Source of the DNA: Mnemiopsis leidyi
Lineage: Eukaryota > Ctenophora > Tentaculata > Lobata > Bolinopsidae
Assembly (NCBI GenBank): GCA_000226015.1
Contig: JH153544.1
Coordinates: forward strand, 124,531-188,530
DNA length: 64,000 nt
Direction: 5' to 3'
A program made the position numbers and the translations under genes. The notes under the pieces are model-generated. The model saw nothing but the letters and a program-made list of their open reading frames with translations, searched no databases and was not told where the DNA came from. Within the stretch, counting starts at the first letter, position 1; every line of letters begins with the position of its first letter. Positions 27,701-42,700 of this stretch are shown here, in pieces.

Positions 27701-30700
27701 TCACGCCTTAATGCGTTTTCAGCCTCTGTTATCGCATAATTTATGTCATTGCTTAAACTTTACCTTACGTAATAAGTAGTCAATATCATAAGTTTTCCTT
27801 ATATTTTTCTGACTATCTAATCTTGAGTCTGTCCAGTAGACCACGTGGACAGTGTCTACCGTTATCCACATCGTTCTGATAAAGTCACATCAGAATAATA
27901 GAATGATCTTACTTGTGCATTATTCAACTTTAAACACCTTCCCAATATGACACGACATTATGTTCATATCAGGTTTTCAGCTTGTCAAAATGCCAGGACT
28001 AAGGTATTACAACAGTAGTACAGTACCATTCCCGCTTTTACTAAGGTTTTGTGGCTGTCCAGGTGGAGACCCTGACTTACAGGTTCTGTTTAAGATTAGA
28101 TTTAGGCAGTTTTTCACTGAAACTGTATTCCAGCTGGAAAGTTTGTAGCTGTGTTGAACTGAGGTTAGCTATGCAGATCTGCAATCAGGGGTCTATTCTA
28201 GGTTAATTCTGTTTTAATCCTGCAGTTTGTTCATTAGTTTATACAGGTATCATTTATACAGGTAGTACAGCGTGTTTAAGTCTAACTGTTCAAGTCGTTA
28301 ACAGGAAAAACCTGCCGGCAAGTTGGCTCACGTGTCCCGGAGCAGTCACACCGTCCCTTGATTACAGTGGCACATATCGGGGCATACATAGCCACAAAGC
28401 ACCACTTTGCAAGCTCAATAGCTGATACACAGATCAGTTTTAATATGTTAAATAACTGTGTCTTATCGTGCTTGTGTTTACTTATTCCACGACAAGAATA
28501 TTCTCCCATTTCTTTGTCCTCATTTATTTCCTGTCGTTTGGTTGAATTTCCTTTAATTTTGTCGCTAATTTTTCTACGTAAAATTGCAATTGACTTAATT
28601 ACATCCACGTAATAATCACAATTTCAAGTGTTGTTCCACGGTCGGCCTGCTCTCAGTAGATATGAATTATGATAATATTTCCCATGACCCGGCCGTTTCA
28701 ATATCGATTGTGCTTGTCATAATTTGACTTAGATGCTCAAGGTCAATACTGTCAGACGCTCTGTCTCGTATAAGTATATACTCGCAGCTCCGGCCTGGTA
28801 TACATTTACGTGACAAACATACCTGCGCCATAGTTTTAATTGCAGAGGTCATTAATTATGAGCATGATTTAGCGATAGCCTCATTTAATTAAAAACATAT
28901 TGACTCGTCATGGGTTAAATACGCTACAATTATTACTCCACGCTTTATAAACACTCCTAAAATTTACTGCCACATTTCTCCTTTCCCAGTGCTTCCAGGA
29001 TATTTGTAATTAACGACAATTTTCATTGTAATCAACTAAACTCAACTTCTCTTACTCAAATTTAAACCTGTCAAAAGCACGTTTGATATCCAGTTCGAGA
29101 TCATGATAAAGCCGTTATAATACCGTAGTAGTTGGGTACTAAAGCTTTGAAATGCTTGGTGTGGAAGTGATATCATGGCACGGGATAAATATGGAATGTT
29201 TGATTTCTTCCAGTGTCTAAATCCTCGCATTCTTTTGATTATGGCTTTAATCGTGTTATATAGTCGTGTTTATAATCGTGTTTATGGCGCAGGCTGTATT
29301 TTATCCCGTTTTATTTCGTTTTTTTGAAATTATTTTTGTTGTTCATTTCTCACGTACAACCCGCTACAATATTCGAATTGGATACTGTATTACCCTTTGT
29401 AAAAACCACGTGTCAATGAGTGTAGTCAAAAAAATTAAAAAACCAGTGATTGTTCATCGTCACCACTAGAACACCTTTATCGTGAAGATTAACAAATATC
29501 GCAAAATAATTTCACGAAAAACATACATATTTACCTTGCATCTTGCTGATAGAATACTTGACATCAAATACTCGACACTCCAAAACCAGTGCGATCCTGC
29601 CTCAAAGTAGTAGAAATATCGGGCGGTATCTCCCTGGGAATACTTACATTGGGCGAAATTGTTTGCATAGTTGACGTCCATGAAGATCACCAGAGTTCAT
29701 GGGTTTACAAGGCTACAAATTCCAAACTCAATGCAAAGGCGTATTTGTGGGTTGTGCTGGTGATCATAACTAGCTGAACTTCGTTCTTTAACATACTTGG
29801 ATCTTGATGTTTTCATGTGCAAAGTGCACTAACTAGGTCATGTCATTCGAGCCTAAAATTTTATACGTCATTCTCAAATGAATGCTATTACGAGGGTAGT
29901 TTGTAAGAAGAATGTTAACATTACATTGTTTTTCCTAAAGTTGTTGTTTCCTTGTCCTAGATCGTATCTGCTTAACAGCTATCGTTCTTTCTAAGTACTC
30001 CTGAGTCCTGTATGAGCTCAGCTCATAACGAGATAATCTGTAATTATCTCGATAATTGTCTGTATCATTGTCCTTAACAAGTGATTATTGCTCGTTACAT
30101 GTTTTAGTGTGGGCAAACTTGTAACGACGTTACAAGTTTGCACACACTTAAAACAAAGTAGGTTTACTGGGTTTGTTTTACAAATTCTACGATATACTTG
30201 TTTTTTCTTTGGTTTGTTATCCGCAGTCACTTGTTCCTCAATCGTAATTTTTGTGTTGTAGATTATCCTTCATATTCCTTTTATAAGTTATCTTTGAACT
30301 TAAAACCTGGTTGACTGTTGTAAACATCCTTGGTCTTGCTCACGGTTTTTCCCGCCGATAAAGATATTGTGCAACATGCTGCATCTGTATTGTGCAAGCA
30401 ATAGAAACTGCACAACTTCCATACTATCCTTATTTGGGGCGAATATTTAACCGGCAGGCCTAGGAAATTCAGACATTAGGTATAGTAGCTACAGAGCTAC
30501 AGACAAATAATAAATATACTCTTGTAATTATATAGACTACCTTACTCTGAACACCAATAACGATGGCCCAGTAATAAATAGCTAATATCTAGCCTCCATT
30601 TTCATAAGTCCACTCCTACTGCCTGTAGAGTAAATTGTAGCGATATAATAGTAATGTTGTGTAGCAGTGGCGGAGCACATTCCAACAGTTAGTAGATACT

Positions 30701-33700
30701 ACATTGAATTATCCGGTCCGTGGCCGGTACTACAGGGCTGCTTGTTGTTCGCCAGGCTTGTTCAGTCTATTTTGGTATCATTGGTTCTGCGAACTGGCTG
30801 CCTCAGTGCATCCGTAACTTCGTTACTTTTGTCCTGTCAGGCTGTACGATATTTCGGTTTAGATCTCTGATTTCATACTTTGGGCATTTTGCGTATTTGG
30901 TAACTTGCCAAATGTTTACCAATGTTCAAAAAAGATAAAGATCTTAAAACATGTCAGCTCAAAGTCGGTAGTTGTAACGAAATACCAGTGCATTCAATAG
31001 ATACTTTACCCCACAGTATATTCCACAAGCCAGGACCGATCACACCTAATTAATCCGCCAAATACGTCCACTTTTGGATGCCCGCACATGTCCCATCCCA
31101 TAGATTCTGCTTGGACTGCCACGTGCAACTGTACCTCTCCCACAGTCGCACGTGCAGCGCGTGACAGTGCACGTGCAACTTGTGCGCCTTTTCACGGACA
31201 GTATTCACACAGGGTGTCGGTAGGCCGTTTGGCGGTTGCCTCTTTTACACGTCCGGATATAAATGTCTACAGATATTGCCGGGAGGAGACTTTACATGTT
31301 ATTGCTAGGTGTTTAAGTGAAGTTGTACTGGACATTTGCTACTGTGTCTTTTTGTTGCGTTTTGGCTCCTTTTTGTTAACCGTTAATTTCTTGTTAGTAG
31401 TCTAAGGAAGTGAGCGGCAAAGCTGCGGTTGTTGCAGATATTTAGGTTTGTTTCTATCACTTAAATATCACCTAAATTGGTGTTTCACTTAATTGTCTAA
31501 CGATTAACCTGTCAATTTTGTCCTGCTTCGTTTGTTGTTAATCAATGCACCGTCGCACAAAATCCTTAACCCCATCCAATCATCCATCCTAGTTCTGAAC
31601 CATGTAAAGCCACATAACCCCCAAACATAACAGTCAAGTCTTCACAAAAAGTTTAATTCCTTTAAAATCCGTGTACCACTCTAAAACCATTAGTAACCGT
31701 CGAATTTTCAGACCGTAATCGAAAAGTTTAAAGGAGCAGACGCGGTTGTTCGAGAGCTACGGTTACAGAAAGTAGAGAGACGTAAAGAAGAGGTAAGTAA
31801 AAATTTCTTTGTCTCACAATTTGAATATTTTAACTACAATGGGTGGTCTTTAGAGCTAGGTTTCATTGAACACATTTACCTAGATAAACGTCATTTCAAT
31901 TCTTTGAACTGTAGATTGCTGGGGGCGCTATGCTTGATAACTGTCATACTTAGTCACAAGCTAATTAAATTACACGGCCCAAGTTCGGCAAACCAAATCA
32001 AGTTTTACTTGAACGTGTCACGCCGATAATCAAAGTGCCATTAATGAGCGGGTAAAAGGCAACCAATCAGCTATTGCTTTTCATTGTCTATTGAGATTTG
32101 AGCATTGCTTTAACATAAAACGTTTAGGGTCACCAGTTCTGAAAATACAACTTTTATTTTCACTGGGTTTGATCGTGGGGACGAAAAGTTGCATGAATTA
32201 AGAATTTTTAAACGTAAAACATCGAGTCTTTCTTTAGATCGATTTTTCCAAAACAAAAGGTTTTTCGAATATTTTATGATACCATCGAATTTAGCCATTT
32301 CCGTGATGAAATCTATCAATTCCATACCTGAGAAATAGAAACTTCCAATGATACCATGGGTACATCTGCTAGATATTTCCATTTGCCATTTGTATGACTG
32401 CAAAATATTTGCTCTAAGTGTAACGGCGGAAGCAGACCCTCGATTGTGCATATTGTAATAAAACTAGAGCCAGTCTTACCATTGTTCGCATCGTCTAGAG
32501 ACACCAATACTCCGCACAACTCAGCACGGTTTCTATATCGTGCCGTGGTGCTAATGGACACTATACCACTTTAGAGTGCACGCTGGGATCTAGACTACCC
32601 TTTTTCGCCTTGATTGCTTTTAGAGGGCTTATATAAGTTCGTGCTGGGCTCTTTTGTTCAATTTCTTTGAATTACTCTATCGAGACGATAGACGATTTGT
32701 GATTATACCTTAAATCTAATGAACTCCTTGATACGCCCAACTTTTTCTTGACACTTGAATCTAGTTCCGACATTTAATCACCACTTGTAGTTGTAGTATT
32801 TTAGATCTCCTTCAGCTCGCACCATACGACACGTATGCGTTAGAATTGTCTGCATTTTCTTTTATTTATTGATTAGTTGCCTCCATCATAATTGAAATAT
32901 CAAGACAATTGATGAAAATAGCAACGGAATAGCCGGAATTAGCAAGTCGTCATTATCAGATCTCTCATTGACAGCTCGAGCGGACAGGAGATGATGAGAA
33001 GGGTGAGTTATCTCAAATTGCAGGATTTCGTATCAACAGATTCAAACGCTTATATAGATTTGCATTTAAGCGATGGTATAAACTTAGGTGTGATAGGTTT
33101 CCTTACCCAGATAAATTTACAGGGAAATTGATTTTTTCAAATGACATACACTTTTGTAATACATTTAACATGTCTCCTTTAATAAAGAATATGAGGATAT
33201 CCAATAATCTAACCACGTTCTATATCCCGTTTTCGAAAATCCATTTGCTGTTTTAATTAATCTCATCTTCTAAGACCATTTATTGTTCTCACTCATTTAT
33301 AATTCATTTAACTTGGCCGTCTGACAAAATTGTACATTCCCTGATCATTTTACTACAATTTGTCACATACCATATCATCTTAGTCATTTCAACAGAACAA
33401 ATCAGAAACAAGAATCTCGTTATTTCTACGAAAGTCACATACAACGATTTAAAGTAATACCCTCTCCGAATCTCAAGATGATATATTCTCCTGCCGCCCG
33501 CGACAAACTACCGACTTCCGCTCCAGTCCCGATGTAGCACCTTCACTTCAATCAGTACTCTCTACGTTCTAAACTACCAACATTTCGCAACTATCCCGGT
33601 AGTAACACGTAAGGACCTACTACCAACCACAATCGTCTTCCGTCCTCATTTTCTTCCTGTTCTCACTCAACCCACAACAGTTTCTTTAGTTGGCTGTATT

Positions 33701-36700
33701 GTCCGGTTAGCCGCAAGTTATCCTGAATTTGGTTTTCCGGGGCGCTTTTTATCGATTGTTTTTTAAATTTAATAAGTCCGTTTTAATTTTTTTTCATTTT
33801 TACTTTGTTAATCTTCGATGCCAGATGTTTAAAAGCTATCAATGTTCTAGACTACCTTCTCAGACCACTTAAGCAACGGTTAATGACCATAATAAATCAC
33901 TAAAAACAAGCTCTCGGTACATAACGTCACTCCAGCAGGTAGCTATACTAGCTATAGTTATAGCAAATATAGTAGGCATAACATAGTCGACATATCTCCT
34001 TCAATTCTGCGACAGTGCAACCACGCAGTATTTATATCCTCTGATTAGATCGAACACCTCATCTCGCTGAGCGGCTCCCAGCTTCACCTCACCAGCACGT
34101 GTAATCATATCACTCGTCGCTAAAAGAGATCAGTGCTACAGGATCGTGGTTGTAAGAAGAAAATTTAGGATGATTGCATTACGGCATTACGGCTACTGCA
34201 CGATCCTGTGTATGTTTATAGTCGTCTGCAGTCTGCAGTTCCACCGCTCCCATTGATTTGCGCCCACGCCTACGATCGCTGCTTATAGCTGGGCGACATT
34301 TGGTTCGTTTCTTCCGGAAAAAGTTTACTTAATTTTACTTCGATCCTATCCTGCATCGCACTGTAATATGGTAATATTGCTAATATTTAAGGCCACAACA
34401 ACTTGTAGGCTAGGGGCTGCCTGATTTTTCAATTCTCATGTATTTATCTCCTCTGTTTAATAATCTGAAGTAAGACATGATGAATTTTAATTGCTTTCTC
34501 TGAAGTAAAGTTGTAAGCAGCCGTAAGTCAAAGTGTTTATTGTTTACTCTGAAGGAAGAACTGAACCATGTCAAGTTAATCTCATTGCGCTCTGTGTACA
34601 CAACTTATGTCTTCCCTTTGTCCTAAACACGTTCTCACTAAAGTGTATGTTTATTATCCTGCATGTTTGTGTATTGTCGTGGTATTGCGTCATTTACTTA
34701 AGCTTTTGTCAATTTTGGATAAATGTTTTTGTATGAGGGGCCCGTAATTACATCTTACAGACTACTACAATACTAATTTCTAATGGTCCACCGTCCAAGT
34801 GTTGTCTTAAACAAATATTGTTTGTCTTTTTTCTTTTTTTGCCGGATTGTGTTTCTGCAGAATAAAAATTTTCATGCACCGTGTCGATAATTTCTAGATT
34901 TTCATATTCATATTTCCCACCATCGTCATTCTTTGTTGCGAATCTTTAATTTCTTACGCGTCTGTAAACTTAAAGTGGTACTTTCAGGCACGTAAAATCG
35001 TTTATGATCGTCATTCGTCGCTTGCTGTATAAAGAGCGTATTTGATTGAACTTTGACTATCATATTGAATGAGTTGAGACTTGAGCTTAGGTGAATGGCG
35101 GATTTGTTGTTCTAAAAATAATGTTGTCTTCCATTTCAAGTTTACAATCCGAAGCCTTTAGCGACAAAAATGTTTTAGTAAGGTGCTTAAGTTCAGCGAA
35201 TCAGAATCTAGGATAGAATACTTAACTTTCTGACCCTCTTCACTGACCACGGTATAGATATGCCCCTTAAACCAGAGTTCTAGAGAGCAAACACATTTAC
35301 AAAAAAACTTGAAAGTAACCATCGTCCATCACACAAGTAATTGTCAATCACGGATCACACAAGTAATTGTTGATCACGCATCACACAAGTAATTGTTGAT
35401 CACGCATCACACAAGTAATTGTTGATCACGCATCACACAAGTAATTGTTGATCACGCATCACACTAATATCCACTACACCACCCTCACCTACTGAGCACA
35501 TCCTGGATATAGACATAACAGTAAATACTACACGTTATACCATCAGTACAATACCAAGTACTGGTCAATACCATCAAGTACTTCACTCAATATAACACAC
35601 TCTCAATATAACACACCTTCTTTGTACAAGGAGACAGGTCTATCCGGCCTGTGGGAACTTTCTCATACTCCTCAGTAAACTCTGTCACATGTTACCTGTA
35701 TCACCATGGAAACTGTGTCACGTGTAATGTCACGTGACTGTTCCAATGATAGTTCCATTATCGGGTCCGATATAGTCGTACTGCCTCTTTTGTCAGCATA
35801 TCCCGCTTAGCCATGAATATCTTGATAAACAAGCAGTCTATTTTCTGCAGTCTGTTTTTGTCTCCCTTTGTTTTTGTCTAAAACTGGCGACCTTTGAGTT
35901 TAATAAACAGGATAACGAGCTGCAAAATATCTCGATTAATATCTTCTCATATATATTCCGCAACTCGTTGTTGATCGTCTCTATAAATAAATGGGTAATT
36001 AATCTGAATATAATTTCTTGGCATTGACGGCGCCGGAAACGCATTTCGGCCAATCAATTAGATCGACCTCACTCATGATGATGAAACGATACACGGTAGG
36101 AATTGGAATCCGCCGCTTTTCTGTTTAGCTGGAATTGCTTCTGTTTGTCGCTGTTGCGTTTTTGTCCAGTTTGTCCCAAAAGTTTATTTCACTCACCAGA
36201 ATACTCCTTTATTCCAGTTACTTTTCCTGAAATTGAATTTCTCCGAAATTATAACCTCTTACTTCTGAAAACTGTTGGGTTTGAAATGCTCAACACCTGA
36301 TACTATTTAATGTCCATTACCGTTCTCGAATTTGCGAAGTTAATGTTATTAAAAGTCTGTGTGGATAATATTTGACCAATTTTTGGCTACATTTGCATTT
36401 TAAAATATGCAGACAACTTGATGATAAACTTGTATTGGCAAATGAGTTGCAGCGGATGATTTAACCGCAGATACCATAGTCCATACTTCAAATATTTCTT
36501 GACACTTTGGTTGTTTGGCGATTTTAACGTCGTCAAATAGTTGGGTTTTAAAAATCCTAATCGTGCCTGCCTTTATCGCCTTTCTTTGTTTATAGGTGGG
36601 ACATTGTATATTCAAATAACTTATTTTTACACCGTAATTAAATCATATTGCATGTAAGAATCTGTAACATAATGATCCCTGGATAAGATAACATTTTACT

Positions 36701-39700
36701 TTAGTTGGTTTTTGGATATAGAGTAGATTCGACCTGAACCTTCATACTTTTTTGTTAAATGCATTGGGCATAGTAATGGACTAACTGAGTTCTGTATTTT
36801 ACAAGCGAATGCGTGTTATGCTACTCCATGACTAGGTGACGACAATTAACGCTGATAATTAATAACCATCGGTAACTATTCCCAACAAGTAACCATTGGT
36901 TACTAACTAGTATCCACTGCACTTTCAAGCAGTTACTTTTGATCACTTGTCATGAAAAATTTCGCAACTTTAACTTTCTTCAAGTCATCATCGACACGTG
37001 GCTTGTTGTTTACCAAAAATTGTACCTAACAAATTCTAAAAGTAACGCCCTTATAGGTACTACTGTTCTTTATTTCCTTACACCTCTCCCTCCTCAGATA
37101 GAAAGTTGGATAGATGAGATAGGAGAGCCATTTTTACGGGAACACATAGATACAGGGAGCAGTTTGGAAGAAACCGAGAAATATTGCAACGAATTTACCA
37201 CTTTTCTAGACGAAGTGAGTTTAATCAGCGCCACTGTGAAGGACTTATTTTATGATCAGTATATATCAGTCAACAGTTAAATTTAATGCGTTGGTTTAAA
37301 GGTTTAGGTTGAGTCGCCAGTCGCCACTCAAAAAACGGAACGCTACAACAAATTTCTAATTCGGAATTTGTCAGCATTTTTAGTTTTTGGAACAATTAAG
37401 AGAAGATTGACAACTCTATAACAAGTAATTCACCGAATACATACACTAACTATTATCTACTGCAGGTGTCGGGAGTGAAGGAGAAGGTGGAGACTTTAAA
37501 CGAGGAGACCCTGCTTGTCACGTGGTCAGACTTCAACACCCGCCTTGCTTCAAAACATGACCAGATTCTCGTCGCTAAGCAGTTCTTTCTCACTGTAGAT
37601 GAGGTGAACTTCTACTTTCCGATCTTACTTTTTTCCTATTAGAGTGTAATTATTTGTCTCTTTGGCGGTGGTTCAGTCTACAGGCGATGTTTTTGACCAG
37701 GAAATCATTTCCCAATAATTTAAAGATACTCTCATTTTGAGTAGAGATTCGAACTTTTTTTAGACCACAGCTGTTTAAACCACTACTGTTTCACTTTGCA
37801 ACGTCAGGTAAATGGATATGGATGTGTTAGAGAAGGAATTTGTATGTATTTTTTGGCAACTGGAAAAATAGGATATCATACATATTACCTAGTGTATTTA
37901 CGTAGGTGCGCCATTATAAATATAAGAATTTAGATAGATCTCATCAGATGTTAAAATCGTACTAAAGATTGAGTGATTTGTCAGTTTGTGCAAGTGTCTG
38001 TGTGTCACTATGCCTGTATGTATGTATACTATATATGTCAGAATGTCAGTATCTTTAAGTCTCTGTGTGTCAGTTATACTCTTACCTCTCCCACTCCCAG
38101 TACCACAACCGGTTCAAACAGTCCCAAGACTCGCTGACAGTGGACCAGCTGCCTGACGATGTTATCGGTACCGACACCATGCTTATCCAGTGCAAAACCG
38201 AACCTCAACAACTTCAACAGGTACGGAAATTCGAGGAAATTCATGTTCTTTTCTTCCTGATTCATTCATCCTCTCTTGTCCATTCCTTCTTAGCTTCGCC
38301 TCTCCTCACCTCTTACATTTTCTCGCTACAATTTTGGAAGTAGGTCCTCTGCATCTGCGAAGATTGGCATCGTAAACAACAACTTGCCAGGAGGGTGACC
38401 TCAGCTCTACTGGAAGCCCGGTTGTATCCAATCCGCGACAATAGGACTCAATCATATCATCTCTGGGCTGTGCCTCCATCTGCAAGATTAATCAACTGCG
38501 CTGGCCTTGCCTTGGTGATGGATCTAGATTGCCTAGTAGTGCCCGCATGTACCGACCTTGGATGTTATCAGAAATTAGGGGCCAGGAGTCAGGAGCCGAT
38601 TGCTTCGCTAATGCTTGTCGAGCAAACTATCTGTAACTTAGTTATAAAGTATTAGGAACGGTATTCGTGGGGAGGTGTCTCAAATTTTAAACCCCATTTC
38701 TCTAAATGTAAGGCTCCTACCTTTGTTTTTGGAGATAAATCTGTATCCATAGGAGAATTTGAGAGTATTTCACTACCGAGAACAAAGCTAGGGCCCATAC
38801 ATTTTGAGGAATGATGTGTTTAAGTATCGAAAATTTGAGACACTTCCCCAAGAATACCGTTCCTAATTATCATTATATAGTATTATAGTACCTTGGTTAA
38901 ATAGGTCTTCTTCTGATCGGTTACAATTTTCGTGTTATCGTGTCATGACTGCAGTGACATCGTTTTGCGATTAATGGTTAATTATCTGAAAATCTAGCGA
39001 TTATTTTTCAAGTCCCTTTACGAAATATCACAGAATTCCTTACAATTTATAAAATGTTCCTTTTATCTTTATTTCCAAATCTATCTTTTTAGTTTAACAA
39101 ATCCTGTTTTAGCTGTACGACAAGGTTGACGATGTGTTTGGGAGAATCACAACGTTGCTAAGCAACCAACCAGAGTCCGTCCTCAGATCACGTGTCATCC
39201 ACATGCGGGACATCATGAGCAAACTTCAGGTATGTCTGATTTATGTTTATCTTTATGTAAAAAGCCTTATTCCCATTGGCCAGTAATAGCTATTTTAACC
39301 TTCATCGCTATCATTTGAACCAATTCCATCCACGCTGTTCAGTGTCCAATATCGATTGTAAAATGTAAAATTCGCCAGCGTATTAGTTGCGAAATTTCAT
39401 GTTTTTGTTTCTGCTTTATGGCGCCTCCTAATTTTTGTCTCTTTATAAATATTCAAAATTTTGACCAATGAGAATCTAGTGCTTTTAAGCTTTTGATTGA
39501 AATTAAACTTAAAGTTAATCTCTTTGATTTGATTGCTTTTAAGACGAGGTCGACTCAGATCTAGAACCCAAATAGACACACATTAACCACTTCTTGTAGC
39601 GCTCATCTTGGCTCAACCTCTGTATGAAATGTCTGGAGATCGAGTAACTCAATATGGCAGAACTCTTCCAGTGTAATCGAATTTAAAAACAAAATTTGAA

Positions 39701-42700
39701 TTCTACCGCACATTGGCACTTCCTATAGCTACTCCTGACTTCTGTGCATGCTCAGTCATCGCTCCTTTTTAGTCTCGCGTTAGTCTTCTTTTAAGTCCCA
39801 TCCATTGAGAAGTTGTGTGGGGTAAAGTCCTCCTCGGTCACAATGTGACCGTCACATAGTCACATACATGCGGGGTCCTATTCGTCAATTTTTATTCAAT
39901 GACAAATCCGAGCTGTCACACTAAAAATTTACTCTTTTTCCTTTTGACAGGCGTAATTTTACTACCAATAGAAACATTGAGGAAGTCTGGAAGTTAAAGT
40001 AAAGTCACTCTTTTAAGGATACGTTAGAATACAATGTTTCTTACTAGCATTAAGAATAATTACAGTTAATACCCTGGTAGCTCAGCCTAATGGATCCTAG
40101 TGGGGAGGTTTTAACGCTGACCAGACTCTGGGTGTTGAGTAAGAATATTGCATTATGAGTTTTACCGCTACCAATTTGTTGAATTAACCCTTATGCTTAT
40201 GAATGACAATATCTTTCGCGAAATCTAAAAGTAAGCTTAGGAAATGTAGATAAGTCCTTCTCTTACATAACTATCCCCTTAGATAACAAATATTCCATGC
40301 GACAAGGCGACCACCTTCATTACCGTGGACCAGGTGCAGACTATTTACCTCCACATTTTCAGATATTAACAACGTCATTGTCACATTGTATGATCGTAGT
40401 CATCCTATAGTCGGCGAAATAATAACCGGCGGATCAGTTTGATAAGGCGGTGTGCACATTTGTTTATTTAAAGACTCTTTGAAAGCGACCAATCAGTTTG
40501 TAGTATTTGGGTCACATTTTCCTGATTACGCAAATGTGTGCACCCCCAAAAACCTATCTACAAGTTATCAGTTCGCCTATCATAGTTCATGTTCCGAACT
40601 CTCTAATTGGTAAAATCGTTGTGCAATCGTCTTGAAGTTGGCTCCAGGCTTACGGTTGAATAGTTGTAGGAGCTCACAACTTGGGAGAAACAGAAAAACG
40701 GCCTGCTAACATGTTTGTTACGGTTAGGTCTAATTGCCTTACTTAACTGTTTTTCACCTATTTCAGGAAACCTATAAGCTGCGAATCGACTTGAATTGAA
40801 TCTTCGACTTACTATTTGTTAGCCGATTATTTGCTATTGCTATCAACGTCTTTTCTGAATTTTTTGAGCAATCCAATAATATGCATTTGTCCCAGCTACA
40901 AGATCCTTGAAGAAATAAAATGTCGCGGCATTTAATTAAATTATCAAACCACTTCCTCTAGAAATTGCTAAAGACTCTTAAAGTGCCTTAGAACGACTTT
41001 AAGAAGTCTGCTAAGTAGTTGTAAATAGTTGGGAAGAGACGATGCCAAATCTCCATTTTGACTACCTTACTCAGATTCATAAATGTGGTTCGACATTTTG
41101 ATTGGCTTTCAGAACACAGTGGCATCCGATGTTCATTGCATATAAGGCCAGGTTTAATTTCCTTTTAATTTTTCAGACGTAGCTTCATGATGACACTTGT
41201 AAAGCAGTTTGGCCACTAGCGGGTTTCCAGCGAGGCTCCATCCTCTGTATTGTCCAGGCGCTACATCATCACTTCTTTTCACTGGTACACTGTAGTGTAA
41301 GATACTACGAAATTTTTAAATGCCTAAAACCTAACCCTATTAAGATCTTAACCATTCCAATTTACTGGAATCAAACACCTTACTGCCGTCAAACACCTCA
41401 CGGTTTTATATTCAAGTATCTATCTAAGTAGTAAGAACATCGCAGAATTTTTGGTTTATCCATCAATTTTGAGCCATACGTCTCCAATAGCAACTCAGTG
41501 TTTATCGATTTATAATTCTTAATCCTACACCAGTCTAGAGAATATGAATTCCTAGCTGGTGTCCGTTCTAGTTTATTAATCCCGTCCAGCCTTCTCATAT
41601 ACTTTATAATATGGTACTTTTCATTTCTGGGGATTGTCCGATCTTCTCGCTCGCGGCTCGATTAGATCATATTTTGAGTTTTGGTATTTCACAGTTTTGA
41701 GGAAAATTGCGTTTCCCTTTGACCTTCCTGATTAAGTTTCGTCAGAAATTGACAAGGGAACCAGATCATCCGATTTCCCTAATCGAAGTATATGTCTTCC
41801 AAGTTTTTTAGTTTTCAATTTTATTCTCATGAAGCTTTCGGGTTTCGTTTTCAGTTTATCGTGGATATGCGTAGTTGTTTCTACCGTTGATGATTTATTT
41901 GAATTGAACTTATCGGACGGCATTTACTTTTCTGTGCGCATTGCCCAAAACTGCAATATCCGAGTATCGCCTGGACGGCAACAATGGCTTGTTTGTCTGT
42001 GTTACGGCACTCTCACCGTCAGTTTTGAAAACAGAATAAAATCTTATTTCTGTTTCGTCATAATAATGTTGATCACTTTATCTTTACAGCCCTTTAATTG
42101 ATTCATTGACATAAGCTCATCTACTTCAACTCAGATCCGGGAGTACGCACTCTTTATGCTTAACATGGTTGTCCTCGTAGTTCGACATGATACTTGATAG
42201 CCTAAGTAATCTGAGTATTCGCTTTGACACAAAAGCTCGACATACTGATAGTAGTCACATCAAACTAGTACAAAAACATCTAGATTCATCAATCCTCGAA
42301 CCAGTGTGGGACATACAATCCAGTCATTCCACGGCAGTGCCGCCCACTTCAGCTGTTGAAATCATGACTCCAACATGTGACCATACATTAAGTAATTTGC
42401 CGATTGGTGTGCACGGAGATATTGTCCCTGCGGCCTACAGGTGCCATTTTTATTAGATCCTTGTGTGTCCTGAACTACCGAACTGGCAGCAGTTTCGTTG
42501 TCTTGGTTACACCCGCTTATTTGACATTCGATTGCTATAATTTGAGTTCAGTGGTAGTGGTGTAGTCTGCAATCGCTCCAGTCTCCACGGGTACTTAGCC
42601 ATTTAATGAACAATTATAAGGCGCTTTCAGCCACCCTCTAGATAATACGTCCATCTCCGTGTTACTCCAGACTTTGTTTCTCTGACTTAAGTTTTTTTCT

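Larger units (their letters stand above)
24722..31711. other. Large intron of the spectrin gene (exon 9 to 10)
   Basis: About 7 kb without a supported gene. It contains the palindrome at 30101-30154 and a cluster of CACGTG motifs with a TATA-like word near 31.1-31.3 kb. A 108-codon open frame on the minus strand at 28282-28608 has an ATG but no recognisable domain and no splice context; I do not call it. Confidence 0.5.

Noticed and set aside
28282-28608. 108-codon minus-strand frame with an ATG
   Set aside because: No recognisable motif, AT-rich composition and no supporting context.
32968-33002. Candidate microexon between spectrin exons 10 and 11 (after TTGACAG, before GTGAGT)
   Set aside because: Its length breaks the required phase 0/0 and it does not encode the expected LxLRxFE helix.
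33951-34200. Search for snRNA, 5S rRNA, tRNA or CRISPR-like arrays across the window
   Set aside because: No diagnostic sequences were found; the direct repeats present are ordinary tandem repeats without unique spacers.
40076-40115. tRNA A-box-like word GGTAGCTCAGCCTAATGG
   Set aside because: No B box or cloverleaf could be formed downstream; not a tRNA or an evident SINE.
41398-41665. Minus-strand open stretch of about 87 codons (RRLDGINKLERTP, LDWCRIKNYKS)
   Set aside because: Charged and fairly protein-like, but with no domain, splice partners or start context that I could support.
42187-42456. Plus-strand frame of about 85-90 codons ending near a donor-like site
   Set aside because: No acceptor partner in phase and no family; it could be chance.
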